Of a stretch of DNA of 64,000 bases, positions 49,301-59,069 are shown in pieces. Made by a program: the position numbers and the translations under genes. The notes below the pieces were generated by a model. It was not told the DNA's origin and did no database searches. It was given only the letters and a program-made list of their open reading frames with translations. The stretch covers positions 315,923-379,922 of the forward strand of contig CAUJNA010003289.1 of NCBI GenBank assembly GCA_963377175.1. Direction: 5' to 3'. The number at the start of each line of letters is the position of its first letter. Position 1 is the first letter of the stretch. This DNA comes from Effrenium voratum. Its lineage: Eukaryota; Sar; Dinophyceae; Suessiales; Symbiodiniaceae.

Positions 49301-51885
49301 CTCAAGCACTGTGCGATGAGATCAAAAACAGTCGTTAGAGGGCATGGAAGGTGATCGAAAGTTGTTGAATCTGTATGGTCGCACTGCTTGCGTTTTGCTG
49401 TGAGGATGGAGCGCCCGAGTGCTGGCCGGGCCGAAGGGTGCCGGATGCTGGCATGCCTGGAGCTGGTCGCACCAGGAGAGGGTGAGAGATGATGAGAGAC
49501 GGGGCAACAGAGAGGGGAGAGGGGCTGGGAAGAGGGGGGAAGGGCTGGGGATGGATCAGAAGATGGTGTTACAACTTGCAGTGTAGATGCCACAAGCAGG
49601 CCTAGACGTTGTAGCATCCTGAAACATTGGCCTTGCCAGATCATGTGTTGTGAATCGACTGTGACTTCACTGTGTGTGCGTTGCGGAGAATTGCTTGGAG
49701 TTGCCATGTTTGGACCGCTCTGGCGTTTTGGCGTTCTGCTGTTTTGGTCATGAGTCATGATGCATGCAGCCTCAGCACGCCGTGCTACGTTATGCTTTTT
49801 GCCCTGAGGACGGCCGATCCTCCAGCAGCCAGCACTGCCAGAAGTGCACCAGAGTCTTGACTGACAGCCCAGAAGAATCTAAAGGTCCGCTGCCCGCATC
49901 ACCTCCGCCCCCACCGCCACCCCGATATTTGCAGTGGGCTGATGAAAGCTGTGTCAGGAGTCACAACTGCCTCCAATTATGCATTGCAGGCAACCAGAGG
50001 GAAAGCGAGCCTGGTTTGTTATGCGGCATGAGAGGTTAATGTGTATTGAACGAGATCCTTAGCCAGCGACCCTCGACTGCTGCTTCACATCTCCAAAAAC
50101 CTCAAGCACTGTGCGATGAGATCAAAAACAGTCGTTAGAGGGCATGGAAGGTGATCGAAAGTTGTTGAATCTGTATGGTCGCACTGCTTGCGTTTTGCTG
50201 TGAGGATGGAGCGCCCGAGTGCTGGCCGGGCCGAAGGGTGCCGGATGCTGGCATGCCTGGAGCTGGTCGCACCAGGAGAGGGTGAGAGATGATGAGAGAC
50301 GGATTGAGCAACAGAGGGGGGAGAGGGGCTGGGAAGAGGGGGGAAGGGCTGGGGATGGATCAGAAGATGGTGTTGCAACTTGCAGTGTAGATGCCACAAG
50401 CAGGCCTAGACTCACGTTGTAGCATCCTGAAACACTGGCCTTGCCAGATCATGTGTTGTGAATCGACTGTGACTTCACTGTGTGCGGGTTGCAGATCATT
50501 GCTTGGAGTTGCCATGTTTGGACCGCTCTGGCGCTTTGGCGTTCTGCTGTTTTGGTCATGAGTCATGATGCATGCAGCCTCAGCACGCTTTACTACGTTA
50601 TGCTTTTTGCCCTGAGGACGGCCGATCCTCCAGCCGCCAGCACTGCCAGAAGTGCACCAGAGTCTTGACTGACAGCGCAGACCCCGTTATTTGTGCACTG
50701 GGCTAATCAATTAAAGCAGTATCACGAGTCACAACTACCTAGAAATATGATTTGCGCAACCAGGAGAGCGAGCCTGGTTTGTTGTGCGGCATATGAGGTT
50801 GATGTTTGTTGAGTGAGCCTTTGAACGACGTCCTTAGCCAGCGACCCTCGACTGCTGCTTCACATCTCCAAAAACCTCAAGCACTGTGCGATGAGATCAA
50901 AAACAGTCGTTAGAGGGCATGGAAGGTGATCGAAAGTTGTTGAATCTATATGGTCGCACTGCTTGCGTTTTGCTGTGAGGATAGAGCGCCCGAGTGCTGG
51001 CCGGGCCGAAGGGTGCCGGATGCTGGCATGCCTGGAGCTGGTCGCACCAGGAGAGGGTGAGAGATGATGAGAGACGGATTGAGCAACAGAGGGGGGAGAG
51101 GGGCTGGGAAGAGGGGGGAAGGGCTGCGGATGGATCAGAAGATGGTGTTGCAACTTGCAGTGTAGATGCCACAAGCAGGTCTAGACTCACGTTGTAGCAT
51201 CCTGAAACACTGGCCTTGCCAGATCATGTGTTGTGAATCGACTGTGACTTCACTGTGTGCGCGTTGCAGATCATTGCTTGGAGTTGCCATGTTTGGACCG
51301 CTCTGGCGTTTTGGCGTTCTGCTATTTTGGTCATGAGTCATGATGCATGCAGCCTCAGCACCCTGTGCTACGTTATGCTTTTTGCCCTGAGGACGGCCGA
51401 TCCTCCAGCAGCCAGCACTGCCAGAAGTGCACCAGAGTCTTGACTGACAGCCCAGAAGAATCTAAAGGTCCGCTGCCCGCATCACCTCCGCCACCGCCAC
51501 CCCGATATTTGCAGTGGGCTGATGAAAGCTGTGTCAGGAGTCACAACTGCCTCCAATTATGCATTGCAGGCAACCAGAGGGAAAGCGAGCCTGGTTTGTT
51601 ATGCGGCATGAGAGGTTGATGTGTATTGAACGAGATCCTTAGCCAGCGACCCTCGACTGCTTCTTCACATCTCCAAAAACCTCAAGCACTGTGCGATGAG
51701 ATCAAAAAGCAGCGGTAACAGGGCGCCGGGGGTGATCCAAAGTTTTTAAATATGGTCGCATTACGCGCGTTTTGCTTGTGAGGACGGAGCGCCGGCGAGC
51801 TCGGGCAGAAGGGTGCCAGATGCTGGCATGACTGGAGCTGGTGGTGCCAGGAGGGCCTGAGAGATGATGAGAGTTTTTGAGGATA
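46250..51885 (+). repeat. Seven direct repeats, 726-808 bp each
   Basis: The landmark 'atgcatgcag(cctcag)' occurs at 46701, 47467, 48193, 48960, 49760, 50568 and 51343. Intervals are 766, 726, 767, 800, 808 and 775 bases. The two units around 48481-50080 are an almost exact 800-bp tandem duplication (I see one difference in the part compared). Other units differ by substitutions and in-unit deletions. Each unit also holds 'agggtgccggatgctggcatg', 'ggagctggt' and a GGGGA-rich tract. Minus frames of up to 157 codons recur with the unit and are probably shadows. Confidence 0.92.
48970..49084 (+). CDS. Representative of a Cys-containing exon-like core present in all seven units
   Basis: After 'catgcag' the frame reads PQHAVLRYAFCPEDGRSSSS then QHCQKCTRVLTDSPEESK, before 'aaag/gtccgc'. 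The other six cores begin at 46711, 47477, 48203, 49770, 50578 and 51353. All keep FCPEDGR and HC(Q/H)KC, a C-x11-C-x2-C pattern, and no unit has a stop in the first 40 codons. Differences between units are mostly conservative. Downstream a Pro-run and NCLQLCIAGNQRE segment are open in five units. It could be a repeated exon of one gene or a repeated pseudogene. Confidence 0.45.
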
Positions 51886-52340
51886 CCCTATTTAGGCTTG
51901 GTTTAGAGGTAAACCAAAGCGGATCCCCCCCCTCCGAATTTCTTTTGCGTCCATCACCTACCATCTCTTTCCCTCGCTATCTCTCGGCTCGCTTCTGTTA
52001 GCTCGGTAGCTAGAATTCTGAAAAAGTTCTAGATAGAGAATCATATTAGAAATAGAAAGGTAGGAAGTAAAAAGATGGTGAAAGGAATATTAGAAATTGA
52101 GAAGTGACATGACATGAATAATCGATAGTCATATGTTTGCATCTTACATCTGTTTACTCTTCCCCCTTTTCGGTCACCGAAACAAGAAGAGAAGAGAGCA
52201 GAACGAATGCGAGACCGGGGGGGACAACTGCGATGCAAAAGCGTTGCTTTTGCACTGCCGATTTGCTAGCTGGTTATCTAAGCTCTGTAAGGACTTTGCG
52301 AGCCTTCACGTGAGGTTCCGCTAGAATATCCAGATTTGTT
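51886..52340. other. AT-richer unique stretch after the array, no gene seen
   Basis: The array ends at 'gagagatgatgagag'. The next 450 bases are more A/T-rich, with 'agaaatagaaaggtagg'-like sequence. No splice-bounded frame was chosen. A possible small exon lies at 52547-52600 (TASASDAGARRAPESW between 'gcttcgtcgctag' and 'gcga/gtgaag'). Confidence 0.4.
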
Positions 52341-52655
52341 TAGGATCATTCAGGTACATGGGGCACAAGCCTACAACAGTGAGGCTCACGAACAGGGTCC
52401 CAATCAGATCCCCGTTTGGCTTTCGCACCTTTTTGATCCTTTTTGCTGGCGTGAGGGAAAACAGCGCTAGAGAGTCAGGAGAAAACGACCAGTCCAGTGA
52501 CTCCAGTGACCGAAGAACATCCGCCGCCCGCCCGCTTCGTCGCTAGGACGGCCTCGGCCTCCGATGCGGGCGCTCGGAGGGCACCCGAGTCTTGGCGCGA
52601 GTGAAGGCAGACTGACTTCCCTGAGTTGAAAAGCGTTTGGGTTTGGACCGTGTGG

Positions 52656-52757
52656 GTGTGGCTCAAAATTAAACCGGGGGGGGGGGGGGGACGCAGGTTT
52701 TGGTCCACGTTTCCACTTGCCAGGGTTTCATTGTGGTGCCGGTTTTTTGAGCCACAG
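52656..52757 (+). mobile_element. Family A introner-like element
   Basis: Starts GTGTGGCTCAAAATTAAACC, has a run of about 15 G, then 'cgcaggttttggtccacg', and ends GGTTTTTTGAGCCACAG. Flanks TGG / CCATG match other copies. The upstream frame DFPELKSVWVWTVW is open to the element. Confidence 0.66.
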
Positions 52758-52845
52758 CCATGTTAGTGGTACACAAAAACAATTTAATGGCATATAGGTT
52801 TGTTGGCAGAAGAATTGCCAAGCCGTCAATTCCAAGTTGAACTTT

Positions 52846-52924
52846 GCAGACCTTTGGGTTTGGAGCATGTTAGTGGTAAATCAACAGTTTGGTTGCTTTT
52901 TCTGGCCAATCCACTCAGGAGGTG
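52846..52924 (+). repeat. Family R1 copy
   Basis: 'gcagacctttgggtttggag', 'catgttagtggtaaatcaac', then 'ctttttctggccaatccact' and 'caggaggtg'. The left end is truncated. 52930-53330 has an open frame of 161 codons (from 52837) that spans this repeat, so it is unlikely to be one exon. Confidence 0.55.
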
Positions 52925-53436
52925 GGAAGATGACATACTGTGATCCACTTAAGCAAAGAAGGGAAGTGAACAGCCAAAAAGCTGTGATTTCTAGGGGAAG
53001 CAATCAGGCTAGGGCCGAGCATTCAGAGCTCAAAGAGCCAGTACTTGATCATAGCAGGCCGGCTAGGGCTAAACGCGGAACATCGAACCCAAGAATCATC
53101 AGTTCCAGAGCAACACCTTTTGGGGATTGCAGGAGGGGGGGGATGGGAGCTTTGAGGCAAAAATTCGGGCTGACCAGGGCCATTCAACCTTTGAGTGGCT
53201 CACCTGTCTCACCCTCATGGATTTTGATGAGCCAAAGCCAAGTAGCACAAGTTTTCTTTGGTGCGTTTTGCTTGGATGTTAGGACTTTGACTTTTTGCCA
53301 ACTAATGGGTTTTCCGTATTAAACCACTAAAAGGTATTCCTTTTAACAGGGGCAGTCCCAATCGGAAACTGCGATTTGAATTAGTTTCCTTTCTTTTTGG
53401 AAAGACTTGTCGATTGCGGGGTTATCGATATATTGG

Positions 53437-53509
53437 GTGTGGCTCAAAATTAAAACACTAGGGGTTATGCAGGTTTTAGTCCTTGGTTCCATTTACCAAG
53501 GTGCCACAG
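53437..53509 (+). mobile_element. Family A element, shortened
   Basis: GTGTGGCTCAAAATTAAAAC, 'gcaggttttagtccttgg', 'catttaccaaggtgccacag'. The segment before the right repeat is deleted, but GT and CCACAG are kept. Confidence 0.6.
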
Positions 53510-53772
53510 ACATATAAAACTCACCCTTTTCACATTGAAGGTGGGATGTTCGTCAAACAAAGAGCGGCCCTTTGGTGAGGTTGGGCGAACCTTTGGAAAC
53601 ATCTCCCTCTGTTTGTGGGTCAGGGTTGAACATTGCTTGACCCATCTTGAAGCACCACAAGTGGACATGGAAACCCAAAGAAAACCCAAAGGGAACCCAA
53701 AGGGAACCCAAAAGAGACCCAGAGAGCACACCCAAAAACCCAAGGAAAGGTCATCAGGAGAACAGCGGGCAG

Positions 53773-53888
53773 GCCAAGTTCACGCCGATTTTTGTCGCGA
53801 GGAAGGCCCGAAAGGCATTGCTCTCTGGGAGTTCGGCGTGCGGGACGGCTTCAAGGCCTTTGACAAGGAGTGCCCTTTGGCCGAAGGG
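53773..53888 (+). CDS. Probable exon, unknown protein
   Basis: After 'aacagcgggcag' the frame reads VHADFCREEGPKGIALWEFG then VRDGFKAFDKECPLAEG, ending near 'gaaggg/gtcaga'. Strong G/C third positions. Upstream (53650-53750) is a run of 'aacccaaagg' repeats coding Lys/Pro/Asn, probably not coding. Unrecognised. Confidence 0.5.
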
Positions 53889-54039
53889 GTCAGACCCAAT
53901 TTCAAAATGTTGGGTGGAGAACATATAATGTTTATATATGTCGGGTAGACTATATATATATATATGTTGGGTCAGAACCAATTCCAAAATCTGAAGATAT
54001 GGGTCTATAGTGTGTTTCAGATGTGGGCCTGGGAATGGT

Positions 54040-54115
54040 GATTTTCGGGCGGGGAGGGAGGTGGGGAAAGGGGGGGGGATAGGGGGGAAGGGGGAAGGGG
54101 GGGAAAGGTAAGGTA
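54040..54115. repeat. G/A-rich tract
   Basis: Polypurine runs such as 'gggaggtggggaaagggggg'. A similar tract lies at 59452-59488. Both are asymmetric (almost no C/T) and could form triplex or quadruplex structures; this is inference only. Confidence 0.85.
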
Positions 54116-54261
54116 AGCAATCCATCTTTAGAAACGTCCACTTGAAGAGCCCCAGTCTTCCAAAACTGTTTGGGGTTGTCTCTCTGAGTTGGGACCCTGT
54201 GCGAAAGAGTGGCTTCCTATTGCTTTCCCTCAGTATGCCCCAGCAAGGATATGTTGCTAAA

Positions 54262-54368
54262 ACCCAACCCAAAACCATAAACCACCCCACTCTTTGCTTG
54301 AATTCACTCAACCCCAAGTAACCCCCAAGCCATCACCAGCCCCCACCAAGCCACCCATTTTTGGTTTC
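54262..54368 (+). repeat. Repeat pair, copy 1 (C/A-rich)
   Basis: 'aacccaaaaccataaaccac', 'ttgcttgaattcactcaacc' and 'ccagcccccaccaagccacc' are repeated at 55780-55905, with an extra 'ccagcccccaccag' there. Confidence 0.75.
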
Positions 54369-54506
54369 TTGTTCTGAACACTGTCATGGGATGTTGGTGG
54401 CTAACTTCCATGGCAATCCGTTGAGTTGGCCACCGGCAATCAATTTGTCATCCCTTGGCTCCCGGCCATCCGGAAGTGTAGTGGACACATTGCCACCACT
54501 AAACCA

Positions 54507-54602
54507 CTACACTCCCTCAGACAAATATGGAAGCTCCCAGAAGGCCTCTGCAAATGGAACCAAGGGTTCTGGGAGCTTCCATGTTAGTCTGGGGGAGGGT
54601 AG
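54507..54602 (+). mobile_element. Family R7 TIR element
   Basis: 34-base inverted repeats: left 'ctacactccctcagacaaat' + 'atggaagctcccag', right 'ctgggagcttccatgttagt' + 'ctgggggagggtag', about 5 mismatches, 28-base spacer. The terminal sequence is related to the 33739 element (CCCTCC..CTAACATGGAAG). A 166-codon frame reads straight through it. Confidence 0.7.
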
Positions 54603-54647
54603 AAGTGCGACTTTTAGCAGGGGATCTAGGAGCCCAGATCCCTGTTG

Positions 54648-54736
54648 TTTATATAGATTTCCCTCTGGCTGCCCGCCCCAAGAGGCGGCTGCCAGTGTTT
54701 TTGGGCCATGTCGATTTTGGAGTACATGGGAGGTGA
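54648..54736 (+). CDS. Probable terminal exon, 28 codons
   Basis: After 'ctaggagcccag' the frame reads IPVVYIDFPLAARPKRRLPV and FLGHVDFGVHGR, stop. An overlapping frame (part of a 166-codon ORF ending 54861) is the alternative. Codon ends favour the shorter one. Unrecognised. Confidence 0.42.
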
Positions 54737-55319
54737 ACTTCAAAAGCCGTCCTCGAGCAAACACGGTGACACGTCATAAGTCACCCACTTCAGTATATAC
54801 TAAAATCAGGGGACCCGTTGAATGTGACATACAGGGCCCCGCTGGTTTATGGCTTGATTGACCGGGGTGCTGGTATGAAGTCTTTTGGACTAATTGACCA
54901 TTACATATCCGCTGAATTGTGGACTCTGCAGGTGGTTTGCCGTCTTTTTGGCTTCCAACCTCCACAAAAGGTAGCCAACAAATATGTGCAACATGTTACT
55001 ATTTCCGCACCATTGACCCCTTCACCGCCATCCTCGTGGCTTCCACCTTAGGAAGCCAAAGGAGCATCCAACGAGCGGAAAGGCTTTCTGCCTGCCATCC
55101 AACCCGACCTCCAACCCATCGGATTGAACGTTGATCCATGTCTAAAACGTTGAATGCTGCTTGGATGTGGCTGTTGTGGATCCAGCCCTGTCCTACAGTG
55201 CATCAATGTTGGTGTGGGAAAAATAAAAAAAACCGGAAGGGATCCTAGAACCACTTGGCTGGTTCGGCTTCATCAAGCCCCCAAAAAAAATCCATGTCAA
55301 ATTTGGCAAGGCAACTCAC

Positions 55320-55710
55320 CCCACCAAACTCCCATTTTCTTAAATTCACCGACGTCCCGCCCATTTTCTTAGCTTCACGAACGCACCACCAACCTGGAAA
55401 AAGTATCCCTGTTCTGGAACTCACCATCCCACCACCAATCTGGTATTATGAAAAGATATCATTGTTGAAAAACATATGTCCCTTGCTCTGAAATTCACAC
55501 CCACCACCAAACTGGGAGCAGAAACGGTGTCCCATTTTGTGGAATTCACCAGCCCACCAAACAGGGAGAATAACACGTTCCATGTTCCGGAACTCACGCG
55601 AAGATTACGTGTTCCATGTTCTGGAATTCACCAACCCACCACCAACATGGGAGAAGAAGAGGTGTCGCTATTTCTGGAATTCACCAGCCCACCACCAAGC
55701 AGGGAGAAGC
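55320..55710 (+). repeat. Tandem repeat of about 55-75 bp with 'gaattcaccarcccaccacc'
   Basis: Units contain 'ctggaattcaccagcccacc', 'aaacagggagaa' and 'gtgtcccatttt'-like words. At least five imperfect units are seen (55345, 55415, 55488, 55540, 55620, 55675). They are separated by variable spacers. Open frames here are low-complexity. Confidence 0.7.
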
Positions 55711-55929
55711 AAGAGCTTTTTTGTTGTCTGACATTTTGGGACACGAAGCTATGAAGCTAAAGGTCGCTCAAGGTGTCCCTCAACCCAAAACCATAAACCA
55801 CCCCACTCTTTTGCTTGAATTCGCTCAACCAGCAACCCCCAAGCCACCACCAGCCCCCACCAGCCCCCACCAAGCCACCATCAAGCCACCACCCATTTTC
55901 GGTTTCTTTTGCTCATGGGTTTCCCGCAG

Positions 55930-56008
55930 CTTAGGCCAAGAGGTGGTGGAGGACCTGTACCAGGCCTTCCTCGCCGGGGGCGAGCGCCTGGGAAAGGCCC
56001 GGCGGCGA
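55930..56008 (+). CDS. Probable exon, unknown protein
   Basis: After 'gggtttcccgcag' the frame reads LGQEVVEDLYQAFLAGGERL and GKARR, with almost every third base G or C. A GT at 56009 lies in 'ggcga/gtgggc', which is then repeated in tandem ('gtgggcgggtcggcga' twice). A following frame (VAPNQNVHWMKW) is open to the family A element at 56077. Confidence 0.48.
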
Positions 56009-56076
56009 GTGGGCGGGTCGGCGAGTGGGCGGGTCGGCGAGTGGCACCAAACCAAAACGTCCATTGGATGAAATGG

Positions 56077-56175
56077 GTCTGGGTCAAAATTCGTCACCAC
56101 CAGAAAACCACATTGTTTTAGTCATTGTGTCCATTTACCAGGCTGCCATTTTGGGTACCTATGTTTGACCCACAG
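56077..56175 (+). mobile_element. Family A introner-like element
   Basis: GTCTGGGTCAAAATTCG ... 'catttaccaggctgccattt' ... TGTTTGACCCACAG. GT and AG lie in the inverted repeats. The frames on each side (HWMKW, then PNGHGSEPMPSFWGG) join in phase 0. A second, related inverted-repeat unit follows to about 56285. Confidence 0.65.
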
Positions 56176-56303
56176 CCGAATGGCCATGGGTCAGAACCTA
56201 TGCCTTCGTTTTGGGGCGGATGAACTCCATGTACCACCAATTGTTGATGTTCACCAGGGGTAAGGGGCTTTGACCCACAGACCAATGAACATTTAATTGA
56301 AAA

Positions 56304-56424
56304 GTGGTTGGTGGACACAAATTCCCAGCTAACTGATGTCTACCAAAGGGTCCTTACTTAAATTCATATCCATATGTTTTATTTTGTTGGTTTTGAAGGG
56401 GATCTACCACTGGTTTATTGCGAG
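56304..56424 (+). mobile_element. Mini-element R6 (45 nt) followed by R4 repeat
   Basis: GTGGTTGGTGGACACAAAT to TGTCTACCAAAG (56304-56348), then R4 ending 'ggtttattgcgag'. About 90% identical by eye to 38909-39029. Confidence 0.65.
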
Positions 56425-56584
56425 CTCACCGATTCGGGCGTACATGAGAAGCGTCCTTTACCTGGGGATCCCCTTACCGCAGGTTTGGGAAATATTGTGC
56501 ATTGGGAATATCTTGAGAATTGGCTCAAAATTTAAGCGCCCTGGGGATTCATTCTCCATAAATTTCCTGGAGTTCCGTCTTTAA
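56425..56584 (+). CDS. Probable terminal exon abutting an R4 repeat
   Basis: Begins right after the R4 AG: SPIRAYMRSVLYLGIPLPQV, WEILCIGNILRIGSKFKRPG, DSFSINFLEFRL, stop. A GT at 56480 ('ccgcag/gtttgg') offers an earlier donor. Unrecognised. Confidence 0.47.
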
Positions 56585-56779
56585 CTCGCTTTTCCCAAAT
56601 ATCTATGTTTTTTCGTCAAGCCGCCTGAAGCTACTAAAACCTCTTGGTTTCCCCAAAAAAACACCACAACAAAATAAACACACACACACACACACCACAC
56701 ACACACACATGTGCGTTTACCCAGAAAACACCCCGACCCGTATGCTTTTTGACCCAAAACAAAAACAAAAAGAACCCAG

Positions 56780-56875
56780 GTGCCCATGGGCAAACTCACC
56801 GTGTTCGTGGACTTCATTGCCTGGATCTCAGACGAGTCAAGTCCCGTTTCCAGCGCGGACGAGGAAAGCCGTTGA
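56780..56875 (+). CDS. Short coding end, MGKLTVFV..., 29 aa from ATG
   Basis: After 'aaagaacccag' the frame reads VP then MGKLTVFVDFIAWISDESSP and VSSADEESR, stop TGA 56873-56875. Strong codon bias. It may be a complete micro-ORF or a last exon. Ser/Asp/Glu-rich C-terminus. Unrecognised. (CA)n tracts precede it (56678-56707). Confidence 0.5.
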   Translation: MPMGKLTVFVDFIAWISDESSPVSSADEESR

Positions 56876-57189
56876 GCACAAAGCGGACCGTTGGGCTGAT
56901 TCCGACGGCACCTGGAAAATTATGTTTGTTGTGGTTGGCCCTTTCAAATTTTCGGTTTTCGTGGTGCCTTCTTTATTTCTCGATGTTGGGTTTTTTCGAA
57001 TGTTCAGTTTTCGTGTGTCTTGGCGCGTTGAAGCAAAGTGTGGGAAAAAAGGGCACAAGTTGGGTGCGTTTGCGGCTTACCCATGAACTCGAAGGGTACC
57101 CGGCCAATTGGGAGACCAACCCAAACAAAACGCAGGAAAGTCAAGGTCTGGTTGGGACCCATGTGTTTGGTGTCGCGAGGCTTGCTTGG

Positions 57190-58270
57190 TGAATTCTAGG
57201 AGTACCCCGGCGTGATTGTGTGTCAGCCACTAGACGAACTTTGGGAGAGCTTCTTTTGAATAGGGCGCTGAGGGGATTCCAGACAATGATTCTCAGAGCC
57301 CTGGAGCCCTTCTCAATGGGCGGGGATGGATCCTGAACCTATGTCCATAGCGTTCGGACCTTTGTTTCTAGCCCTGTGCTTCTAGGCAAGCCACATTAGG
57401 TAAGAGGAAATCAGCAGTTGAACACTTCGGGACATATGTTGGTTGCCTGCTGGAAAGAGCATCGGGATATAACGCTTTCCTCGGATTCGGTGTTTTATGC
57501 TAGTGCGAAGGAAGCTTCTTTCATCTTTTCATCTTAATCGACAACAACCTGGCTGGCCTGGAAGTCTGGAGAAAGGTTTGGAAGTCCAAAAACTATGCAG
57601 ATAAACTCAGATCAACAGTTTAGACGATATAGTTGTCAACAATTGGAAGTCATATCTTGTGTACATATACTTGCCCTTAGCACCTGATTATAAGACCAAA
57701 ATGAGCGCCTCGTTTAATTCGCTTCGTTCATCGATCACTTGTGAATGTACATATATATATATATATATAAATTTATATGTATATGCCAAGCCGAGCTCGT
57801 ACTTGACGTGCAAGATGTCATTTTCTGCCAAAGGGGTCCAAGTTTTGATGTGTGTTGGCCAAACGGTGAGCTTTGCTCCACTTGTCAGGTAAGCCACGTG
57901 TGTGGACCTCCAGCATTCTCCATATGTTTCATTGGGGTTGGTTGAAGCACGACCGTTTGGGCCGGTTTCAAGTGAGTTTCCCTATAGGGTGACGTTTCAA
58001 GAGGAATAGGGAGCACTGCCCCAGGTTTACGAGTGAAAAGATCGCTAAAGCAATCAATGAGGAACTTTGAGTGGGCCTGAGTTGGGTATGACACACACAC
58101 ACACACACGGTTCCTCTGGATTCCGTCCCAAATCAAGAACATTGCGCCATACATATACTTATGAGTACTACAAACATATTTGTAAAGAGTATATAATTGT
58201 ATATAACATATACTTATGGTTACTACAAAACATATTTGTATATATTATATATATAAACCTACATAGCACT
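57190..58270. other. Stretch without a supported gene
   Basis: No splice-bounded G/C-ending frame was found. It holds TA tracts (57751-57785, 58195-58260) and a (CA)n tract (58090-58107). Confidence 0.4.
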
Positions 58271-58280
58271 CCTCGTAGAC

Positions 58281-59066
58281 ATGTCCGTAGTCCTATGGTT
58301 TGGGCCCCCAATGCTGATGTCCACAGGGTCCGGCCCCAGTAAGAGTCACACCTCCGTTTTCCACTCAGATGAGCGTCCTTTTGGCGCGGTGTCCAAGGAG
58401 ATAACATATCTCAGGCAACCCGAGTTGCTGGTTCTTGTGGGGATCCCCTGGTTTCCTGCACAAGGAGATCATATATCAGAACCAGGAGATGCTGGGTTGG
58501 ATTGTTGCGTTGGAATATCCCCTGGTTCTTGTGGGCAAATGGGTTTCATCCGGGAACCCCACAGCGCCGGGCTGTGGGTCAAAGGGTACCCAACATGAAA
58601 CCCAGCGAAAATGGGCCCCAGGAATAAAACCTGCGGTGTGGTTTAATTTTGATCCACACCCATATACTCACCCAGCCAGTGGACACACTTTACACTTTTT
58701 CCTTGGTGGCTTTCCCTTTTTACTAGTGGTGGCCCAAAAAGTGTACACTTTTTGTTGACTGGTCACTGGCCAAGTGAGTATAGGGAGCCCCGAGAAAATG
58801 GCCTTTTCGGATCGTTTTGGGGTTCCGATTCAGGACATGAAGCAGCGCGTGGGCCATGCGGGTGCTCGGGAACGCCCTGTGCGGCGCCGCCTGCTGTGAC
58901 GAAAAGGATGGCTGGTCTCAAAGCCCCCAAAGGCAGGCCGCGGAACCCCTCAAAAGTGGTTGGTGGACATAAATCCCCGCCGAAATGGTGTCCACCAAAG
59001 GGTCCCCAACGAAAATTATGCGGAACAGCGTCGGAACATATCAAGTTTGGAGCAACTACCGGCTAA
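58281..59066 (+). CDS. Three-exon gene model ending at a TAA, unknown function
   Basis: Exon 1 (58281-58577) includes HTSVFHSDERPFGAVSKEIT and GQMGFIREPHSAGLW, ending 'tgg/gtcaaa'. Exon 2 (58788-58955) reads PRENGLFGSFWGSDSGHEAA, RGPCGCSGTPCAAPPAVTKR and MAGLKAPKGRPRNPSK. Exon 3 (59001-59066) reads GPQRKLCGTASEHIKFGATT, stop. Intron 1 holds two inverted-repeat elements; intron 2 is a 45-base R6 element. All junctions are phase 0. A competing frame in exon 2 (MAFSDRFGVPIQDMKQRVGH, 58798-58899) is also G/C-ending. The ATG is uncertain. Unrecognised. Confidence 0.5.
58578..58664 (+). mobile_element. Family A introner-like element, diverged
   Basis: GTCAAAGGGTACCCAAC ... 'aataaaacctgcggtgtgg' ... 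'ttaattttgatccacaccca'. The internal block is in the reverse orientation relative to 16072. Confidence 0.55.
58665..58784 (+). mobile_element. Family R9 TIR element
   Basis: Left 'atactcacccagccagtgga' + 'cacactttacacttttt' and right 'aaaaagtgtacactttttgt' + 'cactggccaagtgagtat' are inverted copies. It ends 'tatag', giving an AG before exon 2 of the flanking gene model. Confidence 0.63.
58956..59000 (+). mobile_element. Mini-element R6 acting as a 45-nt intron
   Basis: GTGGTTGGTGGACATAAAT ... AATGGTGTCCACCAAAG, flanked AAAA / GGTCC exactly as at 38909 and 56304. The inverted pair is TGGTGGACA / TGTCCACCA. Confidence 0.66.
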
Positions 59067-59069
59067 GTT

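Noticed and set aside
48485..49758. 157-codon minus ORF repeated in two array units
   Set aside because: It recurs because the unit is duplicated; it is not kept open in the other five units, unlike the + Cys core.
52123..52145. 'gatagtcatatgtttgcatc' like the 18S start
   Set aside because: Only about 12 matching bases and none of the following conserved 'tcaaagattaa'.
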